Assembly: GCF_030704535.1 (NCBI RefSeq)
Contig: NC_081811.1
Coordinates: 5,125,001-5,189,000 of the forward strand
Reading direction: 5' to 3'
Length of the DNA stretch: 64,000 nucleotides
Source: Vitis vinifera
Taxonomy: Eukaryota; Streptophyta; Magnoliopsida; Vitales; Vitaceae
Under the pieces are notes generated by a model that made no database searches, was not told the DNA's origin, and was given only the letters and a program-made list of their open reading frames with translations. Positions 57,843 through 64,000 of the stretch are shown here, one piece after another (the first letter of the stretch is position 1; every line of letters starts with the position of its first letter). The position numbers and the translations under genes are program-made.

Positions 57843-58744
57843 TCTTTAATTTTTATGAAACCTTCAATTTTAGTTCATTAATAAATATTAATTTTGATTT
57901 ATTGAATAAAAATGAAGAAAAAAAATGCAAATAATCAATTAATGTTATATTAATAATTAAAATGTAATATTGATGTCTCTTACATACACGATGTCTTGTC
58001 TTTCTAAATCTTCATCTCTTAGATATAATCCAAGGTTCAATAATCATATTCTTCTCTTAAGTGCAGACCAAAACAATAAAGACAGTAAAGATGAGACATG
58101 TAATTCAATAAGAAAATTGAAGGAAAGACAAAAAAAAATGGAATTTTATGTCTTTCATTCTCAATTATAGTAACCTAATACATCTTGAGTGTACTATTAA
58201 GAGTCACTTGCCTAATTTCATTTCATACGGAGATTCAATTTAAACTTTCCATATCAAAATTTCAATGTTTTCAAAAGGAGAAAAAGTAAATGCCTTATTA
58301 AATATGAGATTCCCCTCTCCCCTTTTTAATAGGCACAAATTAAGTGGTCTTATTTCATACTTATAACATATTGAGTTCAAATTTTGATTTATATTAATAT
58401 TTATATGTCATTTTATCAATGTATAATTTTTTGGTCATTCTTATAAAATGGGAAATCCATTTTTTTTTTCTTATGATAATTATTATTGTTATCCATTGGA
58501 TCCTTAGGGCATTGAACTAGAGATGTTTGCAACGCTTTTGACAATCTTATTTTCTTTTCTTGTGTAATCATATTTCCTAAATAAATTTTTTCATCTAATA
58601 TATTGATTAATTTCATATTTTAAGTATATATTGAGAGGTTATAACAAGATTTTAAAAAGCCCTTTTAACTATTTGTATCTTATTATTTACAGATAATGCT
58701 CAAATTACGTGGTATGAGCTGTTTTTCATTTTTTTATTTCCAAA

Positions 58745-59150
58745 AATACCCTTATCAATACTAATAATCAACTTAAATGATAATTTAATATTTTCATTTA
58801 GTTAGGATTTTAATTACTTGATATAACAGAAACCATTCCTAAAGTTATTATCATAAACTTAAAAGGTAATTCAAAATTTAGTTTTTTCAATAATAATAAT
58901 TAGCTTAAATGGGAATTTAATTTTTTTTATTTAGTTAGGGTTTTAATTATTGGACGAAAACCATTCCTCAAATTATCATCACAAACCTAAAAGGTAATTT
59001 AAAATTTAATTTTTTTCATACTCATAATCAACTTTAATGAGAATTTAATCTTTTCATTTTGTTAGGGCTTTAATTACTTAACATAACCAAAATCATTCTT
59101 AAAATTGTCATCACAAACCTAAAAGGTAATTGAAAATTTAACTTTTTTCA
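58745..59150. repeat. Three-copy tandem repeat, period about 130 bp
   Basis: Units share ACTTAAATG(A/G), ATTTAGTTAGG(A/G)TTTTAATTA and AAACCTAAAAGGTAATT-type words; ACTTAAATGA-like anchors fall at about 58771, 58903 and 59031. Non-coding and AT-rich. Confidence 0.7.
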
Positions 59151-59336
59151 TTTACCTCCAATTTCTATTTCATTAGCGGTTTCAATATGAATTTAATTTA
59201 ATGTTTTAATTATTTGACTTAACGGAAATTGTATATTCATAACTTGATTTTGATTTTATATTCAAATTCAATACTTTATTTTAATTTTATATATTTTATA
59301 TTCAAATTCCATCCTAAAATTGCTCTCAAGAAACTA

Positions 59337-60914
59337 TAAGGGGGTGTTTGGTACGTCGGATAGGGAATGAAAATAATATTTTGTTTCCTTTCCTATTTCT
59401 TAGTGGAATGGAATGAATTTGATGATTCCATTTCTAGCATTTGAATGAACTTAAGAATGCAAGATTGGAATGATTATTTGTTTCCATTCCAATGTTTGAT
59501 AATAATAGGAATGGAAATGAAAAAGAAATAAATTTACAATAATATCCTTACATATAATTTAAAATATTTTTTTATTTTTACTTTTATTTTAAAAAAATAA
59601 AATTTGAGAGGTTTTTTGTTATTAAATAATAAGACTAAAAAATATATATATATACTCAATAAATAAAAAATTAACCATAAAAAATCGTATAACCCTAATG
59701 CACAAATATTCAATTATTATTTTTATTAAAAATTTGAATAATTTGTCATGCTTAAGTAGTTATAAAATTATATTTTTCAAAAAAAAATTATTTATTATAA
59801 TATTTAAATTCTCAAAGCTAGCAAATGTTTTTCCTATTTTCAAAAGAGGAAATAAAAGAATTCTAATTTATTCTAATTTTCAACAAGTATCATATCCGAT
59901 AAAATCCATAACCTTAAAAAAAATTTTAAATATTCGTTTTTTTTTATCAAAATTTTAAATAATTTTTCATGCAAAAAAAGCTATAGAATCCATAAATGAA
60001 GAGATCTTCACTATGGCCCATGCTAAAGTTCCAAAATGAGCCGGAAACGCAGCAGATTTTCTGTGAGACGGAAGAATCCATAGCTTTAACTAGGAAAGGA
60101 AGACGCTGATAATAATAAACAAAGGGGAAAAAAAAACCAAAAGTTTTGTTTTTGTTTTTTTTTTCTTTTTATTTTTTTCCTAACCATTAAAAATTTTCAA
60201 TATTGTGAACACCGTGAAATCGAAAAATCTTTTTCCAACCATTTCAATTTTTCTTTCTAGTTTCCATTAATACAAGATAAAGAAACATCAAAGATTCCAA
60301 ACATAAATTAATAAAAAAAAAATTAATCGATTTATAGAGAAGAAGAAACACATATAAAGAAGTAGAAGAAGAAAGAGAAAATAAGGTAAACCTGATCGAA
60401 GATGTAGAAGGGAGTTTTCAGAACCCAGTTGCAACAAACAATGACGAATCTTATATCCAACAATCAAAATGAACATCCAAAACCCTATAAATTAGAAATT
60501 GATTTTTTTTTTTTTAAATATCGTGGAAGGTTTAATTGATTCAATTTGGAAGAATCACTTGTTGCAGAGAATTGGATGATGAGTGGGTCTCTAGCTTTGC
60601 AAAGAAGATAAGAAGTTGATGATGAATAGATCTCTACCTTTACAAAGAAGATAAACATCAGGTTTGAAGAACAAGATAAGAGGGTAAAATAGTAATTTAG
60701 GTTATTTTATATTATCAAATAAGTTTAATGAATCAGAATACTACCTACTTTTAATGAATGCAAATCCGACTCATAAGTTGGATTTGATTTCTGTCGGAAT
60801 AATTTTTTATTTCATTTCCGCCTTCTTAACATCTATCCAAACATAGGAATAAGGGAGAAAAGGAATGAGATGTCTATTCCCACTCCCTATTCCTGTGTAC
60901 CAAACACCCCCTAA
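59337..60914. mobile_element. PIF/Harbinger-like MITE, third copy, inverted
   Basis: The element is 59340-60911 (1572 bp), GGGGGTGTTTGGTAC to GTACCAAACACCCCC, with TAA on both sides. It is in reverse orientation relative to the inner copy at 49156-50390 and shares long near-identical stretches with it. It carries about 340 bp more internal sequence (about 59990-60440) with a less AT-rich part that includes GAGCCGGAAACGCAG. Confidence 0.9.
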
Positions 60915-61255
60915 AGGAAAATGTTGATGTTTGTGGAAACCTCTCAAACTGGATATTCATCTTCGGCACAATAGTCTTACGTCCCATCTAGCACAACATG
61001 TGATTTTTATCAGTCTCAACCATAGATTCTACTTTATTTATAATATGTATGAAGAAAAGTCTGGTTATGATAGGATATCATCACAGATTGTTTTTTCGAT
61101 TTGGCATTTGAAATTAAGATGAAGGACAATTACGGTTTGTAAGGAACTCTTTCACAAATTAGGTTTTTATTTTTGTTTATTTATTTATTTTTTAATAATA
61201 AATTTGAAGTATTTTAAATCATATTTGAATGTGTTTTGAAAAAATAAATAAAATA

Positions 61256-61257
<2 letters not shown>

Positions 61258-61292
<35 letters not shown>

Positions 61293-61293
61293 C
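61258..61293. repeat. (ATT)n microsatellite
   Basis: About eleven uninterrupted ATT units, likely length-variable. Confidence 0.9.
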
Positions 61294-62228
61294 CTAACCT
61301 ATCTTTCATTTCTTCAATGAAATAAATTAATTTTTTTTTATAAAAAAATTACATGAAATATTTTACTCGTAATAGTGATTTTCATTTATTTTGAGATATT
61401 CAAATCCTTTATACTTTTATATTTAATTAAATAATAGTGAACTAATAATAACACTTATTATATTATAGATAGTTATTGAATAAAAAAATTTATTGCTCAT
61501 TTATATTATTTATTTTAAAAAATTTAAATTTTATTAAGAAAATTATAACATTGTCTTAAAAATATTAAGATTTTGATATAAAATTTACCAAAATGAAGAA
61601 AAAATTTCTATTGAGATTTTAATTCTTTTAATTTTTTTTAAAATATTTTTAGAACAAAAGATATTTTTCTTTTATATTTTTTCGGTGTGATTGAATAATT
61701 TGATATATTATATATTTTTCTTTTATATGGAATTATTTTAATTAATTTGGATGGTATTTTCTATCTTTAGAAACAAAAATAATAATAAGTTTTACAAAAT
61801 ATATAATAGTTTTTAAAAGCTAATTAAAAACATAATTTTTAACAACATAATATAAGTCAATAAAGGAAACCGATCATTAATTTTTTTTTATTTACTTGTA
61901 ACGTTATTTAGTTACCTATCATAATTTGCGGAACACCTTTTATTTCATAGGTTTCCTAATTCAATTTTTTTTTACTTCATTTTATTTTCATTACTTTTTT
62001 CTTTCTTTTTCCATTATTTTGCAGCCAAGACATTTTTTTTTTTTTTAACAATTAACTTAGAGAAATCCTATATTTCATATGATCAGTCAAGTTTAAAATT
62101 GATACTTAATAATGAATTAAATCAGATCTATATGAATATGTTTTATTCCATATATTCAAGTATATCTATGTATAGCCACATGGATAGTTCAATGTGCTCA
62201 TGAGGGTTTGACCTTGAGATATGGGTCA

Positions 62229-62504
62229 TCCAAGGCACATTAACATGGTGTACTCCTCCCATTCAAATCAAGGTTTGAAACCAAACCTTTCAGAATGATA
62301 AATGGGGTAATTCAAGTGAGACCCAATGTAGATCCAACTTTCTATGGTTAAATTCTTTAGAACTTGTCCAAGGCACATTAACATGGTGTACCCCTCCCAT
62401 TCAAATCAGGGTTTGAAACCAAACCTTTCAGGAGGATGGATGAGGTAATTCAAGTGAGATCCAATGTAGATCCAACTTTTTGTGGTTAAAATCTTTAGAA
62501 TTTA
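62229..62504. repeat. Direct tandem duplication, 138-bp unit
   Basis: Two adjacent copies (62229-62366 and 62367-62504) share CCAAGGCACATTAACATGGT, GGTTTGAAACCAAACCTTTC and AATGTAGATCCAACTTT. They differ at about 15 positions. The duplication directly precedes the plastid-like segment. Confidence 0.9.
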
Positions 62505-62604
62505 TCAATGGGTAGAACCTTTTTGGTATGAACAGTTTATAAGTCTAAGCATAGATGTTCTTATTTGGACATCTTGTTTGGGCTACTGGGTTTATATTTT
62601 TAAT

Positions 62605-62815
62605 TTCATGGTATGGATATTAGCAAGAATTTTTCTTGCAGCTCGTCTTTTTTCTTTTTTCATAGTCATACCTTACATAATGAATCTAATATATTTGATA
62701 GGTATGATAAACAATATTATTAGGAGCTACTTTAACTATTGCTCAAAAAGATATTAAGAGAAGTTTGACCTATTCCACAATGTCTCAATTGGGTTATACA
62801 TGTTAGCCCTTGGTG
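62605..62815 (+). pseudogene. ndhF: Nuclear plastid DNA fragment of ndhF, decayed
   Basis: Conceptual translation gives ARIFLAARLFSFFIVIPYIMNL, then after a small indel [20 protein letters not shown] and SQLGY. This is the proton-channel region of plastid NADH dehydrogenase subunit 5 (ndhF). It is short, frameshifted and lacks both ends of the gene, so it is a dead plastid-to-nucleus transfer (directly, or as a copy of one). Sequence on either side is not recognisable as plastid DNA. Confidence 0.8.
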
Positions 62816-63618
62816 TATATATATATGAACACGTTGTTTAGAAGAATTGATTTTTGTTTTGATTTTTGTTTTGTTTTTAGTAATTTTATGAGAGGATTTT
62901 ATTCTTTTTGTTCTCAATTTAAGATTATGAGTCTCAAATGAGTTATAGGTTTTTAAATCATAAATAAAGGTTATTGAATGAAGTTTTTAAAACTTCAACA
63001 CCCAATTTATTCATTGAAATTGAAAAATTGATATCCAAAAAAAGCATTCAAAGTCTTTAGAGACGGATGGTAAGAAGGAAGACCATGAATACTAACATGT
63101 TAAATGAAGTTATCATCCATAAAATAGAACAAAATTGTCGAATGCTTCTTCTTCAAATTTCAACAGAATAGAAATATGCATGAAACCTTTTGTCTTGACC
63201 ATCTTCAAGATTGAAGATAACCCACCCACTATATTGGGGATATTGTTTTTTTAATATCACACCATACAACCTTATATTAATTTATTATTGTTGTATATTC
63301 TCTAAATGACTTATTAATGTTTTGTTTTTTTTATATGCCTAATTTTAGGATAGGTTTGACCAATGGAGTATTTTCGATTTGAACCATCATCCAATATGAA
63401 GCAGGAAAGAAATTTAATTACTTGGCTCGTAAGGTTTAAATTTTTTTTTCCTATATTTATATATTCTTTTCCTTGTAATAATAATAATAATTATTATTAA
63501 CTTTATATATTCAATTTACTAATATATCCAAAGACCAAAAATTTGGGGCTAGAAAAGGAAAAGAAAGAAATAACAACCAATTAAAAATGGAAGTGAGGCC
63601 TTGGCATTTCATAGAAAA

Positions 63619-64000
63619 ATGAAGATGTCGGTTATGGCGGTGGGGGTGGTAACAGTGGCGTGGTGTTTGTTTTTTATGGATAGGTATGTCTTGGGGGAAG
63701 ATGATTTTCAAGGTTTGTTGGATTTGGAGGAGACTCCCTCCCCAAATCCTCTCATGGTGGACCTCACTCTCATTCCAGGAGCTGCTGCTAAAGGAGCTGG
63801 TTTGTTTTCATTTCTTCACGTCTTCTACTCTCTTTGCTTCCTTTCTCTATCTTTGTTAATTATTATTATTTTTCTACTTATACTTCATCTTCTTCCAATG
63901 CTACAGTTTGTTTGGATGGAACTCTACCTGGTTATCATTTCCATCCGGGTTTTGGATCAGGTGCCAACAGCTGGCTCATTCAATTGGAGGTGTGTAGATG
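63619..64000 (+). CDS. PAE: Pectin acetylesterase, copy 2 (partial, runs off window)
   Basis: Exons 63619-63799 and 63907-63989 are visible; the intron that follows continues past the window end. The 88 residues seen are about 90 percent identical to copy 1, with the same intron positions and phases. The start ATG at 63619 adds two residues (Met-Lys) compared with copy 1, where that codon is TTG; the shared ATG at 63625 is also available. The signal peptide differs near its end ([11 protein letters not shown] here, [11 protein letters not shown] in copy 1), which may affect cleavage. The frame is open, so the copy may be functional, but its upstream region is rearranged: a deletion of about 265 bp removes the leader/core promoter and the distal promoter block lies 7.3 kb away. 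Confidence 0.85.
   Translation, partial: MKMSVMAVGVVTVAWCLFFMDRYVLGEDDFQGLLDLEETPSPNPLMVDLTLIPGAAAKGAGLFSFLHVFYSLCFLSLSLLIIIIFLLILHLLPMLQFVWMELYLVIISIRVLDQVPTAGSFNWRCVD

Larger units (their letters stand above)
58741..62010. repeat. Diverged duplicate block B (contains a MITE)
   Basis: The counterpart of block A, enlarged by a MITE at 59340-60911 and by a three-copy tandem repeat at 58745-59150. Removing the MITE leaves TATAAAGGAAAATGTTGATGTTTG, which aligns with the unfilled position near 56620 in block A. Confidence 0.7.
56217..63525. other. Inserted DNA separating the copy 2 promoter block from its gene
   Basis: About 7.3 kb absent from copy 1. It consists of AT-rich repeats: a diverged internal duplication (56241-57842 versus 58741-62010), a 130-bp tandem repeat, a Harbinger-like MITE, a 138-bp direct duplication and a plastid ndhF fragment. 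No intact gene is visible. Reads across 56850-57190 hint at a decayed coding fragment that I cannot identify. Confidence 0.75.

Overview
This is a window of eukaryotic, plant nuclear DNA. It has intron-rich genes with GT-AG (and one GC-AG) splice sites, AT-rich introns and spacers, plant-specific protein families, and many non-LTR retrotransposons, MITEs and one LTR-type element. Gene content, LINE type and TE-swollen introns fit a woody eudicot such as grapevine (Vitis); that assignment is an inference from sequence character, not a database match.

Layout. (1) 1024-7720, minus: a complete POLTERGEIST-type PP2C phosphatase (4 coding exons, 910 aa). (2) 12592-24331, minus: a START/polyketide-cyclase-like protein (3 coding exons, 285 aa). 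Its second intron splits only 285 aa of protein but is 10.2 kb long because two LINEs inserted in it in opposite orientations. (3) 26063-28785, plus: a plastid-type cyclophilin (7 exons, 253 aa) with a GC-AG intron. (4) 29238-30860, minus: a HAD-family pyrimidine-5'-nucleotidase-like hydrolase (7 exons, 287 aa), convergent with the cyclophilin. (5) 35859-39026: a 3.17-kb element with TG...CA ends and a 5-bp target duplication, probably a solo LTR, carrying a ~120-bp tandem array. (6) 39604-48453, plus: an ABC1/COQ8-type atypical kinase (8 exons, 583 aa) with two LINE copies in introns. (7) 52410-55461, plus: a pectin acetylesterase (12 exons, 408 aa). (8) 63619 to the window end, plus: the first two exons of a tandem duplicate of that gene.

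The genes are unrelated housekeeping or developmental functions: stem-cell signalling phosphatase, lipid/cofactor-binding fold, plastid protein folding, nucleotide turnover, mitochondrial ubiquinone maintenance and cell-wall deacetylation. The START-like and ABC1K genes appear to match the adjacent Arabidopsis pair At4g01650/At4g01660, which would make this an old syntenic block.

The most informative material is in the mobile DNA: a Harbinger-like MITE that inserted into another copy of itself, so each copy provides the other's empty site; three ultra-short LINE insertions (21-47 bp of LINE tail with 13-20 bp target duplications); nonsense mutations in the intronic LINEs concentrated at Trp codons; and the second pectin acetylesterase, whose upstream promoter block has been moved about 7.3 kb away by inserted DNA and whose core promoter/5' leader carries a ~265-bp deletion. 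A degraded plastid ndhF fragment lies in that inserted DNA. I found no convincing wholly new biological system; the unusual features are structural and evolutionary.
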